Assembly: GCA_964463245.1 (NCBI GenBank)
Contig: CAYXBU010000002.1
Coordinates: forward strand, 1 to 64,000
Length of the DNA: 64,000 nt
Origin: CAMEON01 sp964463245
Lineage (GTDB): Bacteria > Bacillota > Clostridia > Oscillospirales > CAG-272
Direction: 5' to 3'
Below, piece by piece: positions 25,332 through 34,918 of the stretch. How positions within the stretch are numbered: position 1 is the first letter of the stretch; every line of letters starts with the position of its first letter. Made by a program: the position numbers and the translations under genes. A model generated the notes under the pieces. It had not been told where the DNA came from. It made no database searches and was given only the letters and a program-made list of their open reading frames with translations.

Positions 25332-27512
25332 TCAGACCGTGACCACTACGCGGAGCAGGATGTGCAAATTGAACTGCTCTCTCTCATCGCCGATGGTCTT
25401 GCCGTACTTGACTAGATCGACCTGCACATAGTATACGCCCGTGTCGTATACCCCTATGCCGTCAAGGAGTTCTCCTTCCTCGCTCAAGAGCCGATAGCGA
25501 CCCCTGCGCTCAAACCCGGAATCCTCCGCCATGTGAAAGACCATGTCGGGCAGGTAGCCGGTCTCCATTCCGACTCCCGTCCGCGACAGGATCAGGGTCG
25601 GGATGACATCCAGCTCGGACAGCTGGATGAGGGGATCAATGGGATCTGCGGAGCAGAGATTGCCGTCCTTGTCAAATTGTGCAGAGGCACCGTAGCATTT
25701 GGCGGTCGCGATGCAACGCCCGTCCGGCAGCTCCCACCAGAATGCGGTATCGCCCAGCTCATCGACACCGGATACCGAGGTGTCGGTATAGGTCGTACTT
25801 ATGTCCCCGCCGACCGTCAGCTCGCCGAGCTTGATGCCGCTGCCGCCGTAGCCATCTGCCCAGATGCCGTACACCCCGTCCGGCAGGGTATCCGGCAGGA
25901 GAACGACCCAGCTGAAGCTGTTGCCGTTCCGTACAACGCGGTGTTCTTCCACGGTCGGGATCAACACATTGCATTTGTAGTCCCGCTCGCTCTCGGTATG
26001 GATCAGCCGGATCGAGGGGGCAAGTTGGTCGGTGTACACAGCCGTTGCGGCTCCGTCCCAGATACCCTTGACGGTCAGCGAGGTCTCACTTCCCGACGGT
26101 ACGGAAATGATCTCGCCGTCGGTCAGGCCATACCGCATACTCCCGTTGCTCTGCCATACGACAAGGTGGGTCAGGGCACCGTATTCGATCTCGGTACGGC
26201 TCCCGTCGTCCGCGGCGGTCGCGTGGGTGATGGATACCTCCAATACATATTTTTCGAGACCGGGATCAAGGTCGCCGATAAATTCCGCCAGCATCATTTG
26301 GAAGTTGCGCTCATTGTCGGAAGAGAGCAGGACATTGTCGCCTGACTGATCGTACAGGAGATACCGCAGGGTGCATTCATCCTCCTTGAGGTCGATCGGC
26401 AGATTGAATGTCATGTGGATCAAGTCATCAGCCGTACCATGCAGGACGGCGGCATTCTCCATCTCCATGAATTGGGAGATCGGAGCCATGGATTCGGTCA
26501 CGACCATATCGCCGTCTGCCGGGGTGTAGGCGATCTGCCCTTCGATCAGGGACGTGACCAGAGCACGCTTATCCGGCAGCTCCCACCAGCCGTTCTGCCG
26601 GGCGGAGCTTGTCAGCAACTCGACCAAGAGGGACGTATCCGCCGGAACCTGATCGGACGGCACAGGCGGCTCGACCTCGTCCGGGGTGGTCTCGACCGGC
26701 TGTTCGGCCGAGGGATTCCCGACCACCAGCCGAACGGCGGCCAGCTGCTCCCAATGCTCGGTCCTACCGTCACGGGTGTCGCCGAACATTGTAAAGGAGA
26801 AGAGCAGGTAGTAAACACCCTCATTCAGGATACGCTCTGAGCCATCGACCCACTCTGTCCAGCGGGGACCGTCGAAGTCACCTTTCCATGCCATGGCAAG
26901 CTCGCCGTTTTCCTGTCGGTGGTACAGCTCGGCTCTTCCGACGGTATATTCGGCTTCATACAGGGTCAAGCGCAGGTCGTCGCCGACCGCCATGCGCAGT
27001 GTGGGGGATGCTTTCATAAAAGCTTCCGTGTCTATTTCGACATTCGCGCCTGTCCACTCACCATTCTCATCCATCCAGTCCCCGGCCGGCAAGGACAAGT
27101 GCGGCACAACAGCGAGATCCCCCAGCCGCAGGTAAGGCACATCCCGAGGGATGGTCTCGATCGGAACTGCATCATCGGCGATCCCCGGCTCGGTCATAAG
27201 GTCGCTCTCGTTTTCGGTCGATGCCCCGTCGGGCCTCCGGTCCGCCGTCTCTTCGGGGATCACCCCATTTACCACGCCGCTCGTATCGACCGGCGGTGTA
27301 CCCTGTGAGCGGTTCCACGGTGTCAGGAGCAGGACGGTCATCGTGCCCAGTGCCACCAACACCGACACGGCGGCGGCGATGGCTCCGTTGTGCGCGGCGA
27401 TCCAGCTCCGCTTCGGACTGCCTCCTCCGGTCTGCCGACTCCGACTCTCGGCGGATTCCAGCATATCGTCGGGCAGGTCGTTCATGGCCTCAAACAGGTC
27501 TGTGTTTTTCAT
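25332..27512 (-). CDS. Large membrane-anchored anti-sigma-like protein with extracytoplasmic repeats, 726 aa
   Basis: A short cytoplasmic N terminus (1-40, LFEAMNDLPDDMLE) resembles clostridial anti-sigma factors. A single membrane segment (about 41-65) and roughly 660 extracytoplasmic residues follow. Related blocks recur: WWELPDKRAL and WWELPDGRCI, and GVYYLLFSFTMFG versus GVYYVQVDLVKYG. Successive modules near 130-290, 400-560 and 625-726 therefore look homologous. The gene overlaps the ECF sigma gene by 4 bases (ATGA), the usual sigma/anti-sigma coupling. It probably binds the sigma factor inside the cell and senses an envelope signal through the repeats. The sensed ligand is unknown. It is far larger than ordinary anti-sigma factors. 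Confidence 0.7.
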   Translation of the reverse strand: MKNTDLFEAMNDLPDDMLESAESRSRQTGGGSPKRSWIAAHNGAIAAAVSVLVALGTMTVLLLTPWNRSQGTPPVDTSGVVNGVIPEETADRRPDGASTENESDLMTEPGIADDAVPIETIPRDVPYLRLGDLAVVPHLSLPAGDWMDENGEWTGANVEIDTEAFMKASPTLRMAVGDDLRLTLYEAEYTVGRAELYHRQENGELAMAWKGDFDGPRWTEWVDGSERILNEGVYYLLFSFTMFGDTRDGRTEHWEQLAAVRLVVGNPSAEQPVETTPDEVEPPVPSDQVPADTSLLVELLTSSARQNGWWELPDKRALVTSLIEGQIAYTPADGDMVVTESMAPISQFMEMENAAVLHGTADDLIHMTFNLPIDLKEDECTLRYLLYDQSGDNVLLSSDNERNFQMMLAEFIGDLDPGLEKYVLEVSITHATAADDGSRTEIEYGALTHLVVWQSNGSMRYGLTDGEIISVPSGSETSLTVKGIWDGAATAVYTDQLAPSIRLIHTESERDYKCNVLIPTVEEHRVVRNGNSFSWVVLLPDTLPDGVYGIWADGYGGSGIKLGELTVGGDISTTYTDTSVSGVDELGDTAFWWELPDGRCIATAKCYGASAQFDKDGNLCSADPIDPLIQLSELDVIPTLILSRTGVGMETGYLPDMVFHMAEDSGFERRGRYRLLSEEGELLDGIGVYDTGVYYVQVDLVKYGKTIGDEREQFNLHILLRVVVTV

Positions 27513-28048
27513 ACGGTGTAGCCCTCCTTCTGTAGGTATTCCTTGAGTTTTTCCCGCGTACGCATCAGGCGCAGGTTGACGGCGTTTCGGGTCAGACCTT
27601 GGTCGCTTGCCAGCCGCTCGGGGGTGTAGGCGTACCAGTACCGCCCGACGAACAGGTCGCGCTCCAATGGCTCCAGCCCCCGCAGAAAGGCGACCAGCGT
27701 GTCCTTGAGACCGCTTGTGACCTCCTCGGCGGGGCAGACCTCGTCCAGCTCGGTCAGGATGCATTCCAACTCGCGGTTGCGCTTGAGGCGGTGCAGGTGG
27801 CGGTAGCGGTCGATACACAGACAGCGACACAGCCGCCCTAAGTAGCCCTTGAGTGAGGTGGGGCGTTGGGGCGGGATGGTCTGCCAAGCGCGGAGCCATG
27901 TGTCGTTGACGCATTCCTCGGCATCCTCGCGGGAGGAGAGGATGCTGTTTGCAATGCCGGAACAGTAGGAGCCGTACTTGCGCTGGCTCTCGGCGAGCGC
28001 ATTCTCGTCCCGTGCAAGGTAGCCCTGCACGATATCGTAGTCTTCCAT
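27509..28048 (-). CDS. ECF-family RNA polymerase sigma factor, 179 aa
   Basis: Region 2 is seen in the first 85 residues (SREDAEECVNDTWLRAWQ, then SLKGYLGRLCRCLCIDRYR), and region 4 at about 115-175 (LEPLERDLFVGRYWY and the helix-turn-helix near NAVNLRLMRTREKLKEYL). It would direct RNA polymerase to a small regulon under control of the coupled membrane protein. Its promoter looks like a housekeeping promoter, not an ECF-type autoregulated one. Confidence 0.92.
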   Translation of the reverse strand: MEDYDIVQGYLARDENALAESQRKYGSYCSGIANSILSSREDAEECVNDTWLRAWQTIPPQRPTSLKGYLGRLCRCLCIDRYRHLHRLKRNRELECILTELDEVCPAEEVTSGLKDTLVAFLRGLEPLERDLFVGRYWYAYTPERLASDQGLTRNAVNLRLMRTREKLKEYLQKEGYTV

Positions 28049-28130
28049 GTCAGAACCTCCGTCTTCATCACATTCGACTCTTCACTCAGCATACCGACAG
28101 ACAGGTGGGTAGAATTTCATGGTTTTCTCC

Positions 28131-28159
28131 AGTATATCACTTTTTTTTTGATTTGTCAA
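28131..28159 (-). promoter_or_regulatory. Promoter of the ECF sigma/anti-sigma pair
   Basis: Minus strand: -35 TTGACA (28154-28159), a 17-base spacer with an A tract, -10 TATACT (28131-28136), 82 bases before the start codon. Confidence 0.8.
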
Positions 28160-28210
28160 ACGGGAGGGAGATGTAAAAAACGCATTTGCGGCAAAAATGC
28201 AAATTCCCTA

Positions 28211-28239
28211 TTGAAAAAAGCAGGGAAGTATGGTACAAT
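28211..28239 (+). promoter_or_regulatory. Promoter of the ABC exporter genes
   Basis: -35 TTGAAA (28211-28216), a 17-base spacer ending in TGG, -10 TACAAT (28234-28239). It diverges from the sigma-factor promoter. The leader of about 85 bases ends in AAAGGAG (28318-28324). Confidence 0.8.
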
Positions 28240-28330
28240 AGTTAAAATGTTGCCGCGCGGCCTCCCGCCGCTTTGCCAAAAGGGGAACGGCAGAGCCCTT
28301 CGCCGCGCCTCCCCGTGAAAGGAGTCATCT

Positions 28331-30130
28331 GTGTTATTCGGAAAGTACATCAACCGATACTATATTCGGTATCTTCCCATGCTGTTGGGCGGTCTGGCCG
28401 CTCTTCTCTTGGTGGACGTGATGCAGCTGCGGGTGCCCGAGCTGTACCGCATGGTCATCAACGGCATGAACGGCATCCCGTTTGAGGAGAACGGACAGGT
28501 CATCCCATTCGATCTGGATTTCCTGCTGGATCGCATCTGCCTGCCCATGGTCACGGTCATTCTGTGCATGGTCGCGGGGCGGTTCCTCTGGCGTATCTGC
28601 TTCTTCGGCGCGGGCATCCGCATGGAGTGCGCCCTGCGGGAGCGGATGTTCGATCGGGCAAAGGATCTGTCCCAGCCCTTCTACCAGACCCACAAGGTCG
28701 GCGACCTCATGGCTCTCTTTACCAACGATCTGGAGACCGTGCAGGATTGCTTCGGCTCCGGCATCCTCATGATGGCGGATGCCCTGATGCTGGGGGTCAT
28801 GGCACTCTTCAAGATGCTCCGCATGACCTGGCAGTTGACCCTCTTCTGCCTCATCCCCATGTCGCTCCTGCTGGTGATCTCGGCCATCGTCGGGCATTAC
28901 CAGGAGAAACGCTGGGATGCACGGCAGGAGGCCTTCTCCGCCATGTCGGACTTTGCTCAGGAGACCTTCTCGGGTATCGCCGTGGTCAAGGCCTTTGTCA
29001 AGGAGACGGTGGAGCTGTTGCGCTTCCGCTCCCTGAATCGGGACAATGAGAATACCAATGTTGCCTTTGTCAAGCTGTCCACCATCCTGCGGATCGTGGT
29101 CACGCTGTTCACCGAGTCGGTGGTCTGTGTCATACTGGGCTATGGCGGGTATCTGGTGCACGATGGCAGTCTCAACGCGGGTCAGCTGATCGAGTTCATC
29201 GGCTACTTTACCTCCATTATTTGGCCGATCATGGCTATCTCGGAGCTGATCGAGATGCGCTCCCGCGGCAAGGCCTCCCTCAAGCGGATCGGACAGTTTC
29301 TGGATGCTGTCCCCGATGTGGTGGATGCCCCCGATGTGGTCGAGCCTGCCCCCGTTCGCGGTGACATCGAGCTGCGGGGGCTGACCTTCCGTTACCCCGA
29401 CGGGGAGTACGATGTGCTCCGGGATGTGTCCTTCAGCATCAAGGCGGGGGAGAATGTCGGCATCGTGGGTAAGACCGGGGCGGGAAAGACCACCATCGTG
29501 GATCTGCTCCTGCGTACCTATAATGTCCCCGACGGGACGGTGTTCATCGACGGACAGGATGTCAACCGCATCCCCATCCGCACGGTGCGCAAGTACGCTT
29601 CCTACGTCCCGCAGGATAACTTCTTGTTCTCCGAGAGCATCCTGTCCAATATCGCCTTTGCCAGCGACAGCGAGGAGCCTGCCTTAGTCGAGGAGGCCGC
29701 CCGCCTCTCGGACGTGCATGACAATATCGCCGCCTTCCCCGAGGGATATGAGACCGTGCTGGGCGAGCGCGGCGTGACGGTATCGGGCGGTCAGAAGCAA
29801 CGTATCTCCATCGCGCGGGCACTCATGAAGGACTCCCCCATCCTGATCCTGGATGATGCCGTCTCGGCGGTGGATGTGCGAACCGAGAAGGTCATCTTGG
29901 AGAACCTTCGCCGCACACGGGCGGGGAAGACCACCATATTCATCGCCCACCGTATATCCACCATCGAGAATCTGGATAAGATCATCGTCATCGAGGACGG
30001 CCGCGTGCTGGCGGTCGGAGATCATGCCACCCTTTGTAAGACCTGCCCCGCGTACCGCACCATGGTGGAGCTGCAACGCCTGAATCGGCAGGGCGCAGGG
30101 GACGAGCAAGCCGCGCGAGAGGAGGATTGA
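28331..30130 (+). CDS. Heterodimeric ABC exporter, degenerate-site half, 599 aa
   Basis: The start is a GTG, six bases after AAAGGAG. The N-terminal half is a six-helix ABC transporter type 1 membrane domain. The nucleotide-binding domain has Walker A GKTGAGKTT (380-388), signature VSGGQ (484-488) and Walker B LILDDA, where the catalytic Glu is replaced by Asp509. That change marks the degenerate-site subunit of heterodimeric exporters such as BmrCD or TM287/288. Its intact signature would complete the active site of the partner encoded next. It probably exports drugs, lipids or peptides; the substrate is unknown. Confidence 0.9.
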   Translation: MLFGKYINRYYIRYLPMLLGGLAALLLVDVMQLRVPELYRMVINGMNGIPFEENGQVIPFDLDFLLDRICLPMVTVILCMVAGRFLWRICFFGAGIRMECALRERMFDRAKDLSQPFYQTHKVGDLMALFTNDLETVQDCFGSGILMMADALMLGVMALFKMLRMTWQLTLFCLIPMSLLLVISAIVGHYQEKRWDARQEAFSAMSDFAQETFSGIAVVKAFVKETVELLRFRSLNRDNENTNVAFVKLSTILRIVVTLFTESVVCVILGYGGYLVHDGSLNAGQLIEFIGYFTSIIWPIMAISELIEMRSRGKASLKRIGQFLDAVPDVVDAPDVVEPAPVRGDIELRGLTFRYPDGEYDVLRDVSFSIKAGENVGIVGKTGAGKTTIVDLLLRTYNVPDGTVFIDGQDVNRIPIRTVRKYASYVPQDNFLFSESILSNIAFASDSEEPALVEEAARLSDVHDNIAAFPEGYETVLGERGVTVSGGQKQRISIARALMKDSPILILDDAVSAVDVRTEKVILENLRRTRAGKTTIFIAHRISTIENLDKIIVIEDGRVLAVGDHATLCKTCPAYRTMVELQRLNRQGAGDEQAAREED

Positions 30131-30135
30131 ACCGT

Positions 30136-32195
30136 ATGTATGAATATTTTCCTCTGCTCTTAGTCGGCGGGATCGTCGGCGCACTGTCGGCTGTCTTTCT
30201 GGTCGCCTTCTTCTTGGTCAAGGACAAGAAGGAGTCCATGGGCTTTGACCGCAACATGAAGGACGGGGTCATCCTGCGCCGCCTCCTGCGGTATGCAAGA
30301 CCCTACTGGAAGCAGTTCCTGCTGATCTTTGCCGTCATGGCGGTCTCGGTCGCCTATGACATCATCGCACCGCTCCTGGTGGGAGACATCCAGGATCTGA
30401 TCCGCGAGGAGGGCTTCGACCTTGTTCGCCTGCGGAATATGGTGCTGATCTACGCGAGCATCCTGGTGGTCTCCATGGTCTGCACCTATATCCAGTCTGT
30501 CCTGCTCCAGCGGACGGGGCAGAAGATCATCTCTGCCATCCGCGAGGATCTGTTTATCCACATTGAGAGCCTGTCCCATGATCAGCTCAACCATATCCCC
30601 GTGGGCAAGCTGGTCACCCGCGTCACCAACGACACGGGAGCCATCTCCATGATGTTCACCAATATTCTGGTCAACCTTGCCAAGAATATCTGCATCATCA
30701 TCGGCGTGCTGGTCGCCATGCTCTGCCTTAACTACCTCTTGACCCTGATGGTGCTGTGCTTCGTGCCCTTCATCGTCCTCTTTACCGTTATCTTCCGCAA
30801 GTTTTCCCGCCGTGCCTACCGTCAGGTCAAGAACTGCACCACCGACATCAACACCTTCCTGTCCGAGAATCTCTCGGGTATCAAGGTCATTCAGATATTC
30901 AACCGCGAGGCGCGCAAGAAGGAGGAGTTCGACCGCAAGAACCAGGCTCTGAGACAGGCGCGACAGGCCGAGATATTGGTATTCGGTATCTTCCGCCCCT
31001 TGGTGTATATGCTGTATATCGCGTCGGTCATGTGCTTGTTCTACCTCGGCGCGAGGGGGTATATCAAGGAATCCGAGGTCTTCGGACAGGCCATGACCTC
31101 CGGCATCGTGGTCACCTTTTATATGTATATCAGCAAGTTTTTCAACCCTATCCAGTCGCTGGCGGAGCAGTTCAACTGGCTCCAGTCGGCTATGGCCTCA
31201 GCCGAGAAGGTCTTCACGGTCATGGACATGGAGCCGGAGGTGGTGGATGCCCCCGACGCGGAGGACGTGGAGCACATCCGCGGGGAGATCGAGTTCCGCG
31301 ACGTGTGGTTTGCCTATGTGCCGGATGAGTGGGTGCTGAGAGGCGTGTCCTTCAAGGTGGAGGCGGGACAGACCGTGGCCTTCGTCGGCTCCACCGGTTC
31401 GGGAAAGACCACCATCCTGTCCCTGATCTGCCGCAATTACGACATCCAGAAGGGTCAGATCCTCATTGACGGGCGGGACATCCGTAGCTACCGTATTGCC
31501 TCCCTGCGCCGCCACTTCGGGCAGATGCTGCAGGACGTGTTCCTGTTCTCGGGCACCATCCGCTCCAATATCCTGTTGGGGTTGGAGGGGGTCACGGATG
31601 ACGAGATCCAACAGGCCTGCCGCTATGTCAACGCCGATCACTTCATCAATAAGCTGTCGGCGGGGCTGGACGAGCCGGTGCGGGATCGCGGCAACAACTT
31701 CTCGGCGGGACAGCGACAGCTCCTGTCCTTTGCGCGGGTCATCGTGCATAAGCCCGAGGTCATGATCCTGGACGAGGCTACCGCCAACATCGACACCGAG
31801 ACCGAGACACTCATCCAGGATTCGCTGGAAAAGCTCATGAATATCGGCACTATGCTGATCGTGGCGCACCGCCTCTCCACGGTGCAGAACGCCGACAACA
31901 TCATCTTCCTGTCCCACGGCGAGATCATCGAGCAGGGCACCCACGCCGAGCTGCTGGAAAAGCGCGGTCGGTACTACGGTCTGTATCAGCTCCAAGCTGA
32001 TAAGGCACGACTCCTGCGGGGCGAGGANNNNNNNNNNNNNNNNNNNNNNNNNNNNNNNNNNNNNNNNNNNNNNNNNNNNNNNNNNNNNNNNNNNNNNNNN
32101 NNNNNNNNNNNNNNNNNNNNNNNNNNNACTACGGTCTGTATCAGCTCCAAGCTGATAAGGCACGACTCCTGCGGGGCGAGGAGAAAAACGGCTAA
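30136..32195 (+). CDS. Heterodimeric ABC exporter, consensus-site half, interrupted by an assembly gap (about 634 aa when closed)
   Basis: The ATG at 30136 lies nine bases after GGAGGA. The protein has an extra N-terminal membrane helix, the type 1 membrane domain, then Walker A GSTGSGKTT (418-426), an altered signature FSAGQ (522-526) and Walker B MILDEA with catalytic Glu547. Canonical Walker B with a weakened signature is exactly complementary to the preceding gene. The reading frame runs into 100 Ns at 32028. The 55 bases before the gap are repeated exactly after it, and there the same frame continues to TAA at 32193-32195. Collapsing the duplication gives a closed gene of 635 codons ending in EEKNG. 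Confidence 0.9.
31973..32182. repeat. Exact 55-base duplication flanking the N gap
   Basis: Bases 31973-32027 and 32128-32182 are identical. Both encode the same C-terminal residues of the ABC protein, starting at YGLYQLQADKARLLRG. This is what two contigs sharing an assembly-graph overlap look like when a scaffolder joins them with a fixed spacer. It is not a biological repeat. Confidence 0.9.
32028..32127. other. Assembly gap of exactly 100 Ns
   Basis: A run of 100 undetermined bases, a conventional scaffold spacer for unknown distance. The flanking duplication argues that the true missing length is minus 55 bases, that is, none. Confidence 0.98.
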
Positions 32196-33981
32196 TACAA
32201 TCCTGCTGGATCTGAACGGTCATCGCCTGGACGGCTCGCTGGTACTGCGCGCCGCCGAAGGGTACAGCATGGATGTCATCGTCGTTGGCGGATCGGTCTC
32301 GGCCGAGCTGACCTGCGAGGGAGATGTCAGACTGGATGCGGAGGTGGATGATCGAGTTGCCGAGGTAAACGGCAGCTTCTATCCGACTCTTTCCGAGGCT
32401 CTGCGAAAGGCTCCTGACGGCGCGACCGTGACTCTGCTTCGGGATGCGACCGGGGATTCCCTGACGGTTCCCGCCGGACGGTCACTGACCTTGAACTTAG
32501 ACGGGCATACCTACCGTGTCTCGGCCGATGACTGCGGTCTGACCATTCCGGCAGACAGCGGCTTGATCCTCCTGAATGGAGAAATGACCTCTGCGGATGT
32601 ACAGATGCTGGTGAAGTCCACCGGGGAACTGACCTTGACCGATGTAGAGCTGTCTGGCGGGAGCACCGCCGTCCTCTCGGTATGGGGCGGTCATACCTAT
32701 CTGCGCCGCGAGACCGATCTGACCGCCTCGGATGGCGCAGATGCCGTGTCACTGCATGGAGACAAAACAGCTCTGACGGTGAAATTTGATGAGAGCTTTT
32801 CCGGTCTTGTCACCGGTGGAATTCTTGTATCTCGTGCCGCCTCTTCAACCTGCGAGATGAAGCTGAACATATACGGCAACGGGCGGTTCACGGATCAGCC
32901 GACCTACACCATTCCGTACTATCTGACACCCTGTACCATGGATCTCAGCGGTTGGCACAGCATGAATGAGTTCAGTGCTCTGACCGGACAGGCCAACAAG
33001 CTCGTCCTGTTCATTGGGGACGGCATGGGAGAGAACCACATCCGCAACACGCAGCTCTGCTATGGCGGCGGGATGTACATGGACAGCTATACCTACCGTG
33101 GCTATGTGACCACCGATTCCAGCAATTCCTACCACAGATTGCGGGATGCGACCGACAGTGCCGCGGGAGGCAGTGCGCTGGCGACCGGCTACAAGTATAT
33201 CAACGGCGAGCTTGCATGGCACAACGGCGAGAATGTCACCAGCATATGTGAGAAAGCGAAGGCGGCAGGGCTTGGGGTCGCCGTCATCACCACCGATTAT
33301 CTGAGCGGAGCTACCCCTGCCGCCTTCTCCGCACACGCACATAACCGCGAGTATACCGAGGAGATCATCGCTTCTCAGGTCGTGGGCTGTGCCGATCTCC
33401 TGATGGGCTGGAGCTCCAACGCGTATCGGAACGCACGGTCGCGGTTTGAGGCGGCCGGGTTCAGCTGGTTTACCTCCATGAGTACCTTGAACATGGATGC
33501 TCCCCGCTTGATCGCGACCTTTGATACCGTCATAGCGGAAAACGGAACCGATACCTGTCCCACGCTCAGTATGCTGTCCGCATTTGCCGTGGAGTACATG
33601 GAGAAGCACTTCCCGAACGGATACATCATCATGATCGAGGGGGCACACATCGACCGATGCAGTGAGTTTGGACAGCTGGACGAGATGATGAAGTACCTGC
33701 GGGATTTCGACCTGTCCATTGAGACTGTCAGCGAGATGCTCAAGGGACAGACGGGGGTCGCGCTGCTGATCACGGCTGACCATGAGACGGGCGGACTGAA
33801 ATTGGCACAGACCCGGGATCAGCTGACCAACAGCCTGTACAGCATCACGACCCACACGCGGGCGAATGTTCCGTACTTTATCCGACTTCAGATAGAGGCA
33901 GAGGTGCCCTACGGCTTCTTCCCGCCCGTGATGGACAACACCGATATTTGCCGTCTCATGTACAGCCTTCTGGGGCTTTGA
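32191..33981 (+). pseudogene. Alkaline phosphatase, 5'-truncated
   Basis: The open frame continues for about 596 codons but has no plausible start. It begins directly behind the ABC stop codon, has no ribosome binding site or signal peptide, and its first residues look like the middle of a repeat (NGHRL, later LDGHTY). Residues up to about 250 are strand-rich repeats. The rest is an alkaline phosphatase domain: metal-binding FIGDGMGENH, the nucleophile region TDSAAGGSALATGYK, IEGAHIDRCSEFGQ, and the C-terminal metal site TADHETGG. The intact parent should be a secreted phosphomonoesterase. Either a real 5' deletion or a wrong join at the gap explains this. The catalytic part appears intact. 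Confidence 0.75.
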
Positions 33982-34009
33982 GCGGCCGTCCATCCGACAA
34001 AACGAAACC

Positions 34010-34038
34010 GCCCGACAGACCGTACCGGCCTGTCGGGC
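34010..34038. terminator. Bidirectional terminator after the alkaline phosphatase frame
   Basis: A 9-bp stem (34010-34018 with 34030-34038) with an 11-base loop is followed by TTTGACTGTTCT on the plus strand. It lies between convergent genes. Confidence 0.65.
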
Positions 34039-34072
34039 TTTGACTGTTCTATGAGAGCCGATCCGACTCTTT

Positions 34073-34918
34073 TTACTTGCCCAAGGCATTCAGTGATGCG
34101 CGGATGTCCCCGTAGCGGTCGATCAGCTCGGCGGCGGTCTTGCGGTCGCAGTCGCCCAGCTCCATCAGGATGCGGATGCAACGGTCGCGCAGCTTGACAT
34201 TGGTGGGCTTGACGTTGATCATGAGGTTGCCCAGTACCTTCCCGGTTCGGATCATGGCACCGGTGGAGAGCATATTCAGGATCAGCTTCTGTGCCGTCCC
34301 CGCCTTGAGCCGCGAGGAGCCGGTCACCACCTCGGCACCCACAAAGGGAGCCATGATCACCTCGCACAGCGGGTGCATACGGCTGTCGGGGTTGCAGGTG
34401 ATACCCATGGGGACGGCACCCAGCTCCCGCGCCCTCCGCAGTGCTCCCAGCACATAGGGCGCACCACCCGAGGCCGACAGCCCTACCACGACATCTCCGG
34501 CCTCTACGCCGTCGGCTTCCAACTCGGCGGCTCCCCGCGCGGCATCATCCTCGGCACCCTCGACCGCGCGGAACATTGCCCCCTGCCCGCCTGCGATGAT
34601 GGCGCGAACAAGGCGGTCGTCCACCCCGAAGGTGGGGGGGCATTCGGAGGCATCCACTACCCCCAGCCGCCCCGAGGTACCCGCTCCGACATAGATCAGG
34701 TGCCCCCCGGCATTCAGCCGCTCGGCGATGATGTCGATCGCGGCGGCAATGGCATCTGCCTGAGAGGCCACCGCATCCTCGACCACGCGGTTCTCCTCGC
34801 ACATCAGGCGTACCATGTCCGGGGTCGCCAGCTCGTCGATATGCAGGGTACGGGGGTTTCTCGCCTCGGTGCGCAGTCCCGCAAGGTCGGTGCGGACGGT
34901 GGTATTCGGTTCAGTCAT
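34073..34918 (-). CDS. murQ: N-acetylmuramic acid 6-phosphate etherase, 281 aa
   Basis: A SIS-domain protein with the MurQ hallmark GAGTSGRLGVVDASECPPTFG near residues 78-98 and the C-terminal UBA-like helix (DRKTAAELIDRYGDIRASL). It cleaves the lactyl ether of MurNAc-6-phosphate to GlcNAc-6-phosphate in cell-wall recycling. It ends a minus-strand operon and overlaps the NUDIX gene by 8 bases. No MurNAc transporter or PTS is nearby. Confidence 0.95.
   Translation of the reverse strand: MTEPNTTVRTDLAGLRTEARNPRTLHIDELATPDMVRLMCEENRVVEDAVASQADAIAAAIDIIAERLNAGGHLIYVGAGTSGRLGVVDASECPPTFGVDDRLVRAIIAGGQGAMFRAVEGAEDDAARGAAELEADGVEAGDVVVGLSASGGAPYVLGALRRARELGAVPMGITCNPDSRMHPLCEVIMAPFVGAEVVTGSSRLKAGTAQKLILNMLSTGAMIRTGKVLGNLMINVKPTNVKLRDRCIRILMELGDCDRKTAAELIDRYGDIRASLNALGK

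Noticed and set aside
31973..32182. Target-site duplication of a mobile element around the gap
   Set aside because: Fifty-five bases is far longer than insertion-sequence duplications, the copies are coding and identical, and no transposase sequence is present.
30136..33981. A single giant ABC transporter-alkaline phosphatase fusion
   Set aside because: The apparent continuity exists only because the frame passes through 100 Ns. The real ABC frame stops at 32193-32195 and the phosphatase is in another frame.
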